Assembly: GCA_951828385.1 (NCBI GenBank)
Contig: OX639973.1
Coordinates: 930,001 to 994,000, forward strand
Length of the DNA: 64,000 nt
DNA from: an uncultured Poribacteria bacterium
Lineage (GTDB): Bacteria; Poribacteria; WGA-4E; WGA-3G
Reading direction: 5' to 3'
In this document: piece by piece, positions 9,257-18,493 of the stretch
How the letters are laid out: every line of letters begins with the position of its first letter
How positions within the stretch are numbered: position 1 is the first letter of the stretch
Translations under genes and position numbers: made by a program
Notes under the pieces: model-generated
Told to the model about the DNA's origin: nothing
The model's input: the letters and a program-made list of their open reading frames with translations, nothing else
Database searches by the model: none

Positions 9257-10060
9257 TTAAGATAAGTTTTGCTGTTGAAATTCCATAGGTGTCAGATACC
9301 CTAACGCCGAATGTGGACGTTTCTGGTGATACACTTGTTCGATAAACTGTCCAATGCGATCTCTCGCCTCGGTGATGCTTTGATAGTCATTGAGGTGAAC
9401 TTCTTCCTCTTTGAGGGTGCGGATGAGTCTTTCAGCGTATCCGTTCTCCCAAGGGCGTCCTCGGTGTGCGACGGAAATCTCAACGCCATGTGCTTTGAGC
9501 GTGGTAATATAAGCTTTTGAAAGATACTGCGCGCCTTGATCGGAATGATGAACCTCAGGGACGCTTTGGCACAACGCCTCTTCGAGCGGTGTCAATGTCA
9601 GAGTTTGCGTCAAGTGTTGACTGAGATGCCACCCTCTTATCATTCGGGTGAAGATATCCATAAGGAGCGCGAGATAGACGAAGCGTCCCTTGAGACGGAC
9701 GTATGTAATATCAGCCACCCAGACCTGATCCTGACGAGAGACCTCAAGGGTTTCGAGCCGGTTGGTCCAGGGTTTATCCCCCTGAAGCGATTTTGTTGTT
9801 TGACACGCACGCTTGATGGGGACCAAGAGATTCTTCTCTTTCATCAGCCGAGCGACGCGTCGGGTGCCAATGGTGTATCCCTGACGCAGTAGCAACTCTC
9901 TGATACGCCTATATCCGTATCTCGGATGCGCTCCGGCAAGTTTCTCTATTTCAGCGCGCAAGCCCTCTTCGGAAGGATCCTCTCTCGGTTGATAATAGAA
10001 ACTGCTGCGGTTAACACCGAGGATTCCACAAATATCTCGCACAGAATGCTCCCGCTGCAA
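9257..10060 (-). CDS. IS3-family transposase OrfB (DDE integrase)
   Basis: This is the catalytic part of the transposase. An HTH_21-type region (HPRYGYRRIRELLLRQG) precedes an rve integrase core with the DDE residues: D in VADITYV, D in HSDQGAQY and E in ENGYAERLIRTLKEEE. The C-terminus HQKRPHSALGYLTPMEF is typical of IS3. The open frame extends upstream of the TTG at 10060 (through LTLSKKRCFISA) to a TGA, overlapping the end of orfA by about 23 nt. It lies in the +1 frame relative to orfA, whereas IS3 elements normally use a -1 shift. Production of a full transposase may therefore need an unusual shift, internal initiation, or may have been lost. Confidence 0.85.
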   Translation of the reverse strand: MQREHSVRDICGILGVNRSSFYYQPREDPSEEGLRAEIEKLAGAHPRYGYRRIRELLLRQGYTIGTRRVARLMKEKNLLVPIKRACQTTKSLQGDKPWTNRLETLEVSRQDQVWVADITYVRLKGRFVYLALLMDIFTRMIRGWHLSQHLTQTLTLTPLEEALCQSVPEVHHSDQGAQYLSKAYITTLKAHGVEISVAHRGRPWENGYAERLIRTLKEEEVHLNDYQSITEARDRIGQFIEQVYHQKRPHSALGYLTPMEFQQQNLS

Positions 10061-10082
10061 TGCCGAAATGAAGCATCGCTTT

Positions 10083-10382
10083 TTAGATAACGTTAGTCCG
10101 GTTCCATGTCAATAGTTTTTTTTGGATGTCTAACGCCACCGCCATCCTCCCAACGAGCTGCTCAAGGTGGGCGATACGCTTCTCGGAGACCTCGCTTGAC
10201 TGCTTATCAGCAGATTCAAACAGCGAGGGCGCATTTTCAAGCACCTGTCGCTTCCATTGTGAGAGTTGAGTTTCGGTGAGATTATGCCGCCGACACACTT
10301 CTGCTTGGGAACTCGCACCACTGAGGACTTCGAAAACCAGTTCAGCTTTAAACTCAGGGGTGAAGGTTCTTCGTTTCGCCAT
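10083..10382 (-). CDS. IS3-family transposase OrfA (helix-turn-helix)
   Basis: The 99-residue protein has the IS3/HTH_8 opening RRTFTPEFKAELVFEVLSG followed by the DNA-binding helices (SSQAEVCRRHNLTETQLSQWK) and a C-terminal leucine-rich stretch for oligomerisation. The ATG at 10382 follows AAAGGAG at about 6 bp. An A7 run near the 3' end (CAA AAA AAA C) is a possible slippery site, but slipping -1 there leads to a stop after eight codons. The orfB reading is in the other frame. Confidence 0.85.
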   Translation of the reverse strand: MAKRRTFTPEFKAELVFEVLSGASSQAEVCRRHNLTETQLSQWKRQVLENAPSLFESADKQSSEVSEKRIAHLEQLVGRMAVALDIQKKLLTWNRTNVI

Positions 10383-10443
10383 TAGATACTCCTTTCAATG
10401 AGATTGTATTATAGCACAATCTTATATTAGGGAGTAGTCTAAA

Positions 10444-10751
10444 AAACCGTAGGCAGTACAAGTGCCTACATATATGTACATATCATGTTTTGCTGCGACA
10501 TTATAGTAAATCTTACCATCATCCCATCTGGTTATAGGTTTTGTTGTATCTATATTGTGGACAAGACTATGCTCCGGTAATGCTATTGAAGGGAAAGTTC
10601 TATTCTCAATACGTTCCCTAACTGGTGGTGGAAGCGGTGCAATTTCACAGATTATATCATGCTCTTCCCCGTATAGAGGGACAACAAGAGCAAACAAAAA
10701 AAATATAACAAATCCTACAGAAAAGTATTTAAGTGTGATATGCAAATTCAT
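10444..10751 (-). pseudogene. N-terminal fragment of the IS-interrupted secreted glycosidase-like gene
   Basis: About 103 residues of the original gene remain before the frame runs into the IS end and stops inside it at 10422. The product has a clear signal peptide (VGFVIFFLFALVVPLYG). The segment NVAAKHDMYIYV aligns by eye with RWAMHDVVWN near the same distance from the signal peptide in the intact paralogue at 5810-7240. This supports the view that this piece and 7343-9214 were once one gene of about 730 residues. Confidence 0.65.
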
Positions 10752-11224
10752 TGTACAGCCCCTTTACTTTCTGATTTTGAGCAAGTTTAAGTATTAACAT
10801 TCAAGTTTTGCATTCCCAATTAGGCTGAAAAGTCGGAAGTTTGGAAGGCTGGAAGATAGCACACACAGCGTTTCTCGCAGTCTTTCTGTTTTCCAAACCT
10901 CCTAAAAACTTAAGAACTGTGAGGTAAGTTTGCGGTCTAAACATGCTGTGAATAGCGAACCATGCCTTATTACCACTCTTAATTAACGTGGGTTCGATAG
11001 ACGGTTAAATTTGGAGCATCGTCTTACAATTTATTAAAGACACAATTTGAGAGTAGAAAACGTGCATAATGTCAAAAAAAATGAAAAATCTGAGTTTTAA
11101 AGTAAGAAAATGAGTATGGATTGGAGGGACGATCCACTCTGGCGTTCTCTAAATTCTTTAAGTCGAACTCACGTTTATTATCCAGTTCAACTTAATGGCA
11201 GGGCAGCTTACGACTCTCCACGTT
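10752..11224. other. Intergenic region without a supported gene
   Basis: This 473-bp AT-rich stretch has no convincing gene. It contains a loose inverted repeat, AGTTTGGAAGG near 10839 against TTCCAAACCTCC near 10890, separated by about 50 bp. A 49-codon plus-strand frame at 11110-11259 overlaps the end of the next gene, lacks a ribosome binding site and was not accepted. Confidence 0.5.
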
Positions 11225-13234
11225 TTACGATGGCAGCGCGAAATAACCGATGCCCGTAAATATCCCGACTATCATCCATAATGCTACCATCACATATTCG
11301 CCGAAGATCAAACCGAACGCGATGGGTCGAATTTTCCGATACGTTGCGGCACCCCCAAACTTCAGTGCCATGTATTTAATGAACCATCCAATCAGGATTG
11401 ATGACCAGAGGTGGAAGGGTGGATACGTCGCGCCGAGAAGATAACCGATTGGATGCAAGGACCACCAGACGAAGTTCTGTCGCATCCAGAGCATAAAGCC
11501 AGTAAACCCCGCCCCAGCAATCATACTGTAGACCTCGCCCCACTTTGTCTCAATAGGGAATTGGATAAGATTGCTCATCCGTTGGAAATAGTTACGCGGT
11601 GCGACAACGAAGGACCAACTCTGTAAAAATAGTGCGCCTTTGTCGTAAATCAGCGTCAATGAGGCATAAACAGAAATAAGAATGGCGACGACAATTGCGA
11701 TGCCCAAAATCGGTACAACGCGTCGGCGTGCGAGTTTTACCTCATCCGCTGCCTTGAAACTGTGCAGGAAGTTTGGCATCATAAACTCGCCCCAATCCCG
11801 CAGAAAGGTGCGTTGGAAACTTAGAATTGCGAGACTCTTATGCCCCAACGCATTGGACCCCAAGGTAATATCAATGTATTCTGAAGGGAAAAAAGGAGCC
11901 TGGACGAGCAACAACCCGCCGTTAACGACCATCCAAGTCAACACAATAGATGTGATAAAGATAGAGAGCAGCGTCACGACAGCGACCCATGTCGTGACGC
12001 CTGCGACCACTAAGAACACAACTAACGTAACGAATCCGAAAAGAAAACCGAGGAGTGCGATACGATACGATACGGGTTCGTTTGAATCATCTATCGGTTG
12101 CCTTTCTAATGTAGTAGGAGCTGTCCTTGCGTGCCCTAATCCGAACGTCTTCCGAAAAACTGTTATGATGTGTTCACGTCCTATCCAGAAAACCGCGGGG
12201 ACAAAGACGAGATAGCCTCCCATCACTTGACGACTACAACTAATCCACGGACCGATGTTGAGTCCGATCGCATTCATGATGATATATTGGAGTTTGAAAA
12301 AGAGGTAGAAGAACCAGAGACTGAACGACACTTCAAGTGTCAGTAAAGAGGCTATTCCGATGACCGAAAAATAGATGACGAACCGCATCGCGGGCCACCA
12401 CCCAAGTGTATGCCACGGTTTTTCGGTAAAGACGGTGTAGATATTATAAATAAGTGGGATCTCTGGCACCTTCGGGAAATGTGCATGTAATCCGTTGATC
12501 AGGTGCAGCACCACAGGCAGTGCCATCCCAGCCCAAAGGAGTCTGTTCTTGAAAAAGCTGTTGAGCAGCGTCCCCCGTGCCGGTTCCGCAGCGAGTTGTA
12601 TCGGGATCTGAATGAGTGGAAACGAAAATCGTTCACGTTCTACCCACTGCTTTCGGAGGATTGTTGAGAGGCAGAGCGTTGTGAAATAGAAGACGAGGAC
12701 GAAGAGTCCCCAGATAAGCAAGGGTTTGAGCCAGAACATCCACGGGACACTTTCACCCGCAGAGATTCCTTCATAGAAATCTGTGACAGCCCGAGAATCT
12801 GTGACAACGAGCCACTCTGGAACGTGTGGGTGGAGCGTTTCGGACCAATCGTTTTCGGTCGTTGCGAAGTATCGGAGCGCGACGAGGGAGGGCAGCAAAA
12901 ATTGCAGCAACCCCATTGACGGGATGCCGACCGCCACGATTAACATCATCCAAATAACAGTCAATTCGAGTGCGGAGAAGGCAAAACGCCTGCTCTGCAT
13001 GAACTTCCGCAACGGTAGATTGACGAGAAAGACGAGAATGAGGAGTCCGAAGATTGAACCGACAGGGAGATGATTGCCTGCAATTTTGGTATTTTGTAGG
13101 AAATAGTTGTTGTAGGGTGTGATTGCGCACATTGCACCCACTAAAAGTAGCCCTACAAGGATAGCAGAAAACCGGATTTTCAGGTTTGACTTACTATTTT
13201 TCCCAAAATTGTCATTAAAAGTATTGGCAGCCAA
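11225..13234 (-). CDS. DUF6785/DUF6784-like multi-pass membrane protein
   Basis: The 669-residue protein has about 14 hydrophobic segments spread along its length, and family-like motifs such as RKQWVERERFSFPLIQIPIQL, FKLQYIIMNAIGLN and the C-terminal IRPIAFGLIFGEYVMVALW. These match a second protein in this window (26079-27971), which has RKQWIDHEKLSYPLTTLPVEL at the equivalent place. The pair fits the DUF6785 (N-terminal)/DUF6784 (C-terminal) arrangement. Its overall shape suggests a transporter, but the substrate is unknown. The start appears to be a TTG at 13234, preceded at 12 bp by AGGAG; no ATG lies before the first membrane segment. It is 46 bp downstream of the sulfatase gene, so uptake or export of a sulfated compound is a possible link. 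Confidence 0.75.
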   Translation of the reverse strand: MAANTFNDNFGKNSKSNLKIRFSAILVGLLLVGAMCAITPYNNYFLQNTKIAGNHLPVGSIFGLLILVFLVNLPLRKFMQSRRFAFSALELTVIWMMLIVAVGIPSMGLLQFLLPSLVALRYFATTENDWSETLHPHVPEWLVVTDSRAVTDFYEGISAGESVPWMFWLKPLLIWGLFVLVFYFTTLCLSTILRKQWVERERFSFPLIQIPIQLAAEPARGTLLNSFFKNRLLWAGMALPVVLHLINGLHAHFPKVPEIPLIYNIYTVFTEKPWHTLGWWPAMRFVIYFSVIGIASLLTLEVSFSLWFFYLFFKLQYIIMNAIGLNIGPWISCSRQVMGGYLVFVPAVFWIGREHIITVFRKTFGLGHARTAPTTLERQPIDDSNEPVSYRIALLGFLFGFVTLVVFLVVAGVTTWVAVVTLLSIFITSIVLTWMVVNGGLLLVQAPFFPSEYIDITLGSNALGHKSLAILSFQRTFLRDWGEFMMPNFLHSFKAADEVKLARRRVVPILGIAIVVAILISVYASLTLIYDKGALFLQSWSFVVAPRNYFQRMSNLIQFPIETKWGEVYSMIAGAGFTGFMLWMRQNFVWWSLHPIGYLLGATYPPFHLWSSILIGWFIKYMALKFGGAATYRKIRPIAFGLIFGEYVMVALWMIVGIFTGIGYFALPS

Positions 13235-13280
13235 GCGTGTCCGTGTCTCCTATGCTTGATGTCGGTTCAAAACTATGCTC

Positions 13281-14741
13281 TCAACCCTCGTCTCTTACTG
13301 AAGGACTATAGAGACAAGTTTCGGCATCTACAACACGTCCGTCAGGTAATGTATACTGATTAGGGGTACCTCTGCCCCACGGTTCCTTGAAATCTCGGCT
13401 GCGTACTTTATCTGCCGTCTTCTGTTCAGCGACAGATTCCCATGAGAACCCGTCCATGAGCTGCGCGTGAAGTGATGCTTCTAATTCCTTATATTCTTCT
13501 TGCCCTGATAGGTTCTCAAACTCATCTGGGTCAGACTCTAAATCGAAAAGGATGGATTCATCTTCAGGGAATGCGACGTATTTATAGCGAGGGGTTCGGA
13601 GCATACGCATCGGTCCTGTGGTCTGATTTGCCCAGTATTCTGTGATTGCGGTGTCGCGCCAACTTTCAGTATCACCGGACATAAGATTCGTTAAATCATC
13701 GCCATCTAAACCTTCAGGGATAGGAACGCCTGCTCTCGCGCATAACGTCGGGAAGAGATCGTTTAATTCGACAGGTGCTGTTATGCGTGCGCCGTGTGAT
13801 TGCTGCAGCTGCCTATCCGATACGATTAACGGGACTCGCGCTGCGGCTTCGTAGTAACTGGATTTCCACCACTGTCCGTGTTCGCCTGCCATCTCACCGT
13901 GGTCTGTGGTATAAACGATGATGGTGTTATCTAAAAATCCGTCGCGTTCCAAAAGTGTGAGCAGGTCTCCGACGGTCTCGTCAAGGAATTCGCAACAGGC
14001 GTAGTAAGCGGCTCTGGCTTTTTGGGCTTCTTCGGGTGGGATATCCTGCGTGTTAAAATTATCTCGCAAACCCTTCGCGAAGCGGTGTGTCTGTTCTAAG
14101 TGACCGGGTGGGATATTGGGCATATCTACATTATCGGGCCAATACTTATCAAGGAGTCGTTTCGGTGCTGTGAGCGGGAAGTGTGGTCGGCTGTAACTCG
14201 CAAGCAGGAACCACGGTTGTTCTGAAGGTTGTGACCTTAAGTATTCTAATGTCTCTTCGTTAATCACCCGTTCTTGTAGAAGGCTGGTCGGGATCTCTGT
14301 GACACCTGCGAGTCGTGTCCGTTGCCGTATGCGAGATGGCGGATTCAGTGGATCCGTTTGGTGTCCGGCATAGCCGCGCAGATCACCATAAGGACGAGAC
14401 TCGAAACCGTTGTTCTGTTCTTTCCCACCGAAGTGCATCTTTCCGACAAGCGCGGTTGCGTAGCCGTGCTGTGCGAAATGTGCGGGCATTGTGAGATGCT
14501 CAGGAAATAGGATGGATCCGTTATCCCACGCGGAGCAGCGATGTGCGTATTGCCCGGTTAGCATACACATCCGGGAGGGTGTGCAAAGCGGGACTTGGCA
14601 GTACGCGCCCTCAAAATAGGTGCCGGATGCTGCGAGTCGGTCAAGGTTTGGTGTCTGGACAATGGGATTACCTTCGCACCCTATCGCGTGTGGACTGTGT
14701 TCATCACTCATCAAAAATAGAATATTCGGTTTTTGCGCCAT
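13281..14741 (-). CDS. Arylsulfatase-type sulfatase
   Basis: The 486-residue protein has the sulfatase core: metal-binding D13 in LFLMSDEHSP, the formylglycine signature C53-T-P-S-R at residues 53-57, and DHGEMAGEHGQW near residue 275. Cys53 would be converted to formylglycine by an anaerobic or aerobic maturase not seen here. The C-terminal ESILFDLESDPDEFENL is typical of type I sulfatases. No signal peptide is visible, so the enzyme may be cytoplasmic or exported another way. Substrate is unknown; sulfated polysaccharides are common for the family. AAAGGAGA lies about 12 bp before the ATG. It is probably co-transcribed with the DUF6785-like gene 46 bp downstream. Confidence 0.9.
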   Translation of the reverse strand: MAQKPNILFLMSDEHSPHAIGCEGNPIVQTPNLDRLAASGTYFEGAYCQVPLCTPSRMCMLTGQYAHRCSAWDNGSILFPEHLTMPAHFAQHGYATALVGKMHFGGKEQNNGFESRPYGDLRGYAGHQTDPLNPPSRIRQRTRLAGVTEIPTSLLQERVINEETLEYLRSQPSEQPWFLLASYSRPHFPLTAPKRLLDKYWPDNVDMPNIPPGHLEQTHRFAKGLRDNFNTQDIPPEEAQKARAAYYACCEFLDETVGDLLTLLERDGFLDNTIIVYTTDHGEMAGEHGQWWKSSYYEAAARVPLIVSDRQLQQSHGARITAPVELNDLFPTLCARAGVPIPEGLDGDDLTNLMSGDTESWRDTAITEYWANQTTGPMRMLRTPRYKYVAFPEDESILFDLESDPDEFENLSGQEEYKELEASLHAQLMDGFSWESVAEQKTADKVRSRDFKEPWGRGTPNQYTLPDGRVVDAETCLYSPSVRDEG

Positions 14742-14810
14742 TAATTAAAAAGTCTCCTTTTGCTGTTCACCACGGCTTTGATTAGTTGATTGGATACGCT
14801 CTTCCTTATT

Positions 14811-14913
14811 TATAGTAAAATTTAGAATTAATAGGACACTCTGTGCCGGTTCGGTTAGGAAACCGAACCTACCGGGGGATGAAAGTGTCTCTTTATTTTT
14901 ACGATTCACTATA
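14811..14913. repeat. MITE-like repeat, TATAGTAAAA family, complete 103-bp copy
   Basis: The left end TATAGTAAAATTTAGAATTA and the reverse complement of the right end TATAGTGAATCGTAAAAATA form imperfect terminal inverted repeats, both followed by a GACACT block. The centre holds a perfect hairpin, GGTTCGGTT (14848-14856) pairing with AACCGAACC (14861-14869). There is no coding capacity. A TA target duplication is possible because the element begins and ends with TATA. Confidence 0.65.
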
Positions 14914-14999
14914 GTTTACCCGATTCCTCTGGGATATTCAAGCGGATTCTTTAGGTGAGGCACTCAAAGAATTACGTCGCAGGCACAGATAAAACCTCT

Positions 15000-17009
15000 T
15001 CAATGTGATGGTTTTGCTTTGCGCTTAGTGATTCCCATTGTGAATGCTGGTAACACCGTCTCAGAAATGTCAAGAGAATAGTCAAAGATTGTCCACCCGG
15101 AAGCACCTAAGTTACGCGACAAGTAAATTTGCTCAACGACTGCATCTGGGGTCAATAGTGAATTAGAGGCTGTCGCGCCGATACCGGGATAAATGGCAAC
15201 GTCTTTAGGCATTAGGGCAAGCTGGTTGACTAACAGTTCCTTGAAATAGTCTGTACTTTCCGTATAGTTCATCGGACATACGAAATCGACATAACCTGCC
15301 TTCGCCCATGCGATCCAATCCTGTCCGATGGTTGTGATACACCCTGGATACCAGCCAAAGACTGCAGCAGAAATTTTGATTGTAGGGTCCGCTTCACGTA
15401 GCCGTTTGTGGAGCAAGCGTACCAAGCGCGTGATCTGTTGTCCCCTCCATTCAGTATACTTTTCGCTATGTGTTCCCGTTTTTGGCAAGACAGCGGCGGG
15501 CCATTTATCAATTTGTAGTCGCGTTGCAAGCACGAATCTTTGACGACATCCCTCACAGTAGCAGGCGTGGCTTCCGGGATAGCGGATGTAATCGAGATGG
15601 ATACCGTCCACATCGTAATTCGCCACGATCTCAAGACTACTTTCCAATTCCAGCCGCACATTTTTCGGATGCGAAGGGCAGAGCCAATTGAGTGCTTGCC
15701 CCGTTGCGGAGACTTGGGTCCGTCCCTCTGCTCGTATTTTTTCAACAAATTCTTTCGGCGCGCCTTCTAAATTCCACGTAATTTTCCACACATGAACCTC
15801 TAAGCCGTGCTTGTGTGCGGCTTCAACGCATTGCGCAATCTGATCCCCGTATTGCGTAAAAGTTTTGCTCTGCGGCAAGATTTTACTCGGATAATGTGCG
15901 ACACCTGCCCACGCCATGTTTGGCAGAATTATGTTGACTCCTGCAGATGCTAATTCCTTAGCGGAGCGTTCCCAATCTCCGGGGTAGGCACCAAGTCCTG
16001 AGTGATTCCATACGGCGCGCCCTTCAGTTTCAACACTTATGTGCGATAAGAAATAGGCTTTTGAGAATTCTGCACGACTCGCGCGTGCTACTGTTATTGC
16101 CGTATTGTAAGCCTCAGTATCATACTCGGTGCGCGCCCGTTTCATCAAATCTGCGCCTGTCTTTAACGCTTCATTCGCTTCGGGAACATCGCTCTGTTGG
16201 ACAAATTGCTTTAGCTCAGTGAAATCCTTGGTGTGCCCAATGGTCGTCATCGCCGCTATCGCTTGCTCAGCAAACGTGCGCCGAAACTCAGGGACGAGAT
16301 GTCCCAAGAGTGCAGCGAACATCTGCATCTTGCGCTGGATGTCGTCTGGGAGGAAAATATGACTAAAAAACACTCCTGACTTCCCTACAGATAGCGCAGG
16401 TAAACCCGTAGATTCTCCGTTTGCATTGTGCCAATACCCGATAATTTTTGTATCGGGTGTTGTCGGCTCTGCTACTGTAATGTTCCACGATGCTTGCCTG
16501 ATAGATACCGGCATATCAAGTATATCGGGTGCATTCAGCTGAATTGAAGCAAAATGCCCGGGTGCTTCTTGTTTTAGCCAATCTGTTTGACGCAAGCCGA
16601 GGAGCGGTGCCACTGTATCGGGTAAAGTATAGGTTACGAAAAGTTTACCACCGTTTGCTACAAAACTTTTCAATAAACTCGCAGTTTTCGGGGCAATCAC
16701 GGGGTTTAGTGGAAGAATAACCAAACGGCGAGATTTGAGTTGTGCTTCAGAGAGTGAAGTCTCTTCGAGTGTGACAGCGGTTAACCCGATGCCATTGAGC
16801 ATCCGATTGAATCGTTTAGCGACAGAACGCGCGTATTGAACATCACCTTCTGATACCTGTGATGTTTTTTTCGGTAAGACAATCGCAATCTCCGACTGTT
16901 GCGCGAAAGCGAGGTTGCGCCCACCAACACACGAGAGTAGCATACATACGAGGATAATTATCGTGGTTACATAGGGTAGACGTTGACTTGCAAATCTGGC
17001 AAAAAGCAT
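15000..17009 (-). CDS. Secreted family-10-like glycosyl hydrolase (GHL10-type)
   Basis: The 669-residue protein has a hydrophobic N-terminal signal (residues 13-36). The first half, about residues 45-250, looks like a beta/alpha cap (PLNPVIAPKTASLLKSFVANGGKLF). The second half, from about residue 310, is a GHL10-type barrel: VEVHVWKITWNLEG, YDVDGIHLDYIRYPG with conserved acidic residues, and MNYTESTDYF. Family members act on glycans, and some are linked to cell-wall processing. The ATG overlaps the stop of the upstream amidase gene by one base (TAATG), so the two are translationally coupled. That supports a joint role in cell-wall or glycan turnover. Confidence 0.8.
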   Translation of the reverse strand: MLFARFASQRLPYVTTIIILVCMLLSCVGGRNLAFAQQSEIAIVLPKKTSQVSEGDVQYARSVAKRFNRMLNGIGLTAVTLEETSLSEAQLKSRRLVILPLNPVIAPKTASLLKSFVANGGKLFVTYTLPDTVAPLLGLRQTDWLKQEAPGHFASIQLNAPDILDMPVSIRQASWNITVAEPTTPDTKIIGYWHNANGESTGLPALSVGKSGVFFSHIFLPDDIQRKMQMFAALLGHLVPEFRRTFAEQAIAAMTTIGHTKDFTELKQFVQQSDVPEANEALKTGADLMKRARTEYDTEAYNTAITVARASRAEFSKAYFLSHISVETEGRAVWNHSGLGAYPGDWERSAKELASAGVNIILPNMAWAGVAHYPSKILPQSKTFTQYGDQIAQCVEAAHKHGLEVHVWKITWNLEGAPKEFVEKIRAEGRTQVSATGQALNWLCPSHPKNVRLELESSLEIVANYDVDGIHLDYIRYPGSHACYCEGCRQRFVLATRLQIDKWPAAVLPKTGTHSEKYTEWRGQQITRLVRLLHKRLREADPTIKISAAVFGWYPGCITTIGQDWIAWAKAGYVDFVCPMNYTESTDYFKELLVNQLALMPKDVAIYPGIGATASNSLLTPDAVVEQIYLSRNLGASGWTIFDYSLDISETVLPAFTMGITKRKAKPSH

Positions 17010-18493
17010 TAATTATTCCTCTCAACACCCTCAGCGACAAGTCTTGGGCTTTGGGCTTTAGCAAAAGGCGTTTCTCCGGTCTTCCCTAAAAACTTATCAA
17101 TACCTTGTGCGATAGCGGTGGCAATTTTAGACTGATACGCCGATGTTGTAAGTTTCCGTCCTTCCACTGGATTCGACACAAATCCGGTCTCAATGAGAAT
17201 AGCAGGTACCTTTGTTCCAATCAAAACAACAAAACGGGCGTGCTTGACCCCTCGGTCAACTGCCCCTGTGCTCTGGACCAACGTATCTTGGACATGCCTT
17301 GCCAAGCGTTTGCTATCCTCACTTTTGCTTTCCTGTATCAATCCCTCCAACAATGTCTCCAATTCTTGGATACTGTAGCCGGAGTTTGCATTTTCTCGTG
17401 CTGCGATTTTTTCTGAGGCTTTGTCCGTACTGGTGACATCCAGATAGTAGGTTTCGATGCCGTTGGCTCTCGAACTTTCAACCGCATTGGCATGGATACT
17501 GAGAAAAAGATCTGCTTTATGTTGCGTCGCGAATTCGGTGCGTTTTTTGAGTGGAATAAGCTGATCGCTCTCGCGTGTCATCAGGACAGTATAGCCTTTT
17601 GCTGTTAAAACCTCGCGGAGTTTTCGCGAGATACTGAGAACAATACCTTTCTCTTGAAGATTGCCACTTCCGCGTCCACCTGGGTCTTTCCCGCCGTGTC
17701 CGGGGTCAATAACAATCGTTTTCGCGGTCAATCCAAATTCACGCGTTAATGATTTTGGGGCTAAAGGTTCAGGCTCCGTAACCGGTGCTGCGGATTTTGG
17801 TTGCTTTGCTTGGTGCTGTGGTTCAGACTGCGGTTGTGGTTGTATTTGAATATTTTCTTTCGCGGATGGAGCAGCTGGTTTGGGTTGTGTCTTGAGCATC
17901 TGTAGTTCTTTAGCGGCAACATCGCCAATTTCCTGACTTATTGAAGAATCAACAAGACTTTTATAGGACGTTTCAGCGTGTGTGCCATACCCTTGCTTTG
18001 CATACGCACGTGCCAATTCCAACTTGGCAGGCTCGGATACTTGGGAATCCGCATAACGGTTCTCTACAAGTTGGTATTGCATGATAGCCTGAGAATCGTC
18101 GTTGATATAATCGTAGCAACGTCCTAACCAATAGTGAGATAGTGGTCTGTATTCCGAGTTAGGATAGGTGTGAATCAGTTTTCGGAATGCTTTAATCGCC
18201 TGCTGTGGGGCTTCGGTGTCCCCAACCTTGATGCTCCACATCCAACTTGAGGCGATTGCGTATTGGGCATCATCTGCTGATGGCCCCTGGACATCCGCAT
18301 CAATAACCTTTTGGAACTCTGAAACAAGGGCACGCCACTCCGCAGCGGTAGCACGCGTTGTCCCGGTTGCATACGCATGATGGCGCAGTGAAGCCTCTTC
18401 ATATAACGAAGCCTGTTTATAACCCGACATGCTCAGACACCCAGGCAATATTGCCAGAAAAAGTCCCAGCAGACAAAAACAACACATTTTCAT
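17009..18493 (-). CDS. Lipoprotein N-acetylmuramoyl-L-alanine amidase with TPR-like N-terminus
   Basis: The 494-residue protein starts with a lipoprotein signal ending in L16-P-G-C19, so it should be lipid-anchored. Residues 25-200 contain tetratricopeptide-like repeats similar to YbgF/BamD outer-membrane proteins (ADDAQYAIASSWM, YRPLSHYWLGRCYDYINDD). A proline/glutamine-rich linker follows. The C-terminal Amidase_3 domain from about residue 260 shows the zinc ligands and catalytic Glu: IDPGHGGKDPG, LQEKGIVLS, FLSIHANA and ILIETGFVSN. It cleaves the bond between N-acetylmuramic acid and the stem peptide. The TPR plus amidase fusion suggests recruitment to a cell-envelope complex. Confidence 0.88.
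   Translation of the reverse strand: MKMCCFCLLGLFLAILPGCLSMSGYKQASLYEEASLRHHAYATGTTRATAAEWRALVSEFQKVIDADVQGPSADDAQYAIASSWMWSIKVGDTEAPQQAIKAFRKLIHTYPNSEYRPLSHYWLGRCYDYINDDSQAIMQYQLVENRYADSQVSEPAKLELARAYAKQGYGTHAETSYKSLVDSSISQEIGDVAAKELQMLKTQPKPAAPSAKENIQIQPQPQSEPQHQAKQPKSAAPVTEPEPLAPKSLTREFGLTAKTIVIDPGHGGKDPGGRGSGNLQEKGIVLSISRKLREVLTAKGYTVLMTRESDQLIPLKKRTEFATQHKADLFLSIHANAVESSRANGIETYYLDVTSTDKASEKIAARENANSGYSIQELETLLEGLIQESKSEDSKRLARHVQDTLVQSTGAVDRGVKHARFVVLIGTKVPAILIETGFVSNPVEGRKLTTSAYQSKIATAIAQGIDKFLGKTGETPFAKAQSPRLVAEGVERNN

Larger units (their letters stand above)
9235..10443 (-). mobile_element. IS3-family insertion sequence
   Basis: The element is about 1209 bp long and carries orfA and orfB on the minus strand. 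The ends form imperfect inverted repeats: TTTAGACCAC on the left (9235-9244) and GTAGTCTAAA on the right (10434-10443). No clear target-site duplication is seen (left flank CGCTTA, right flank AAACCG), so the exact ends may be off by a few bases or one flank may have changed. It interrupts a secreted glycosidase-like gene whose two halves lie on either side in the same orientation. Confidence 0.85.

Noticed and set aside
11110-11259. A 49-codon plus-strand open frame (MSMDWRDDPLWRSL...)
   Set aside because: It overlaps the end of the DUF6785-like gene on the other strand, lacks a ribosome binding site and shows no recognisable motif.
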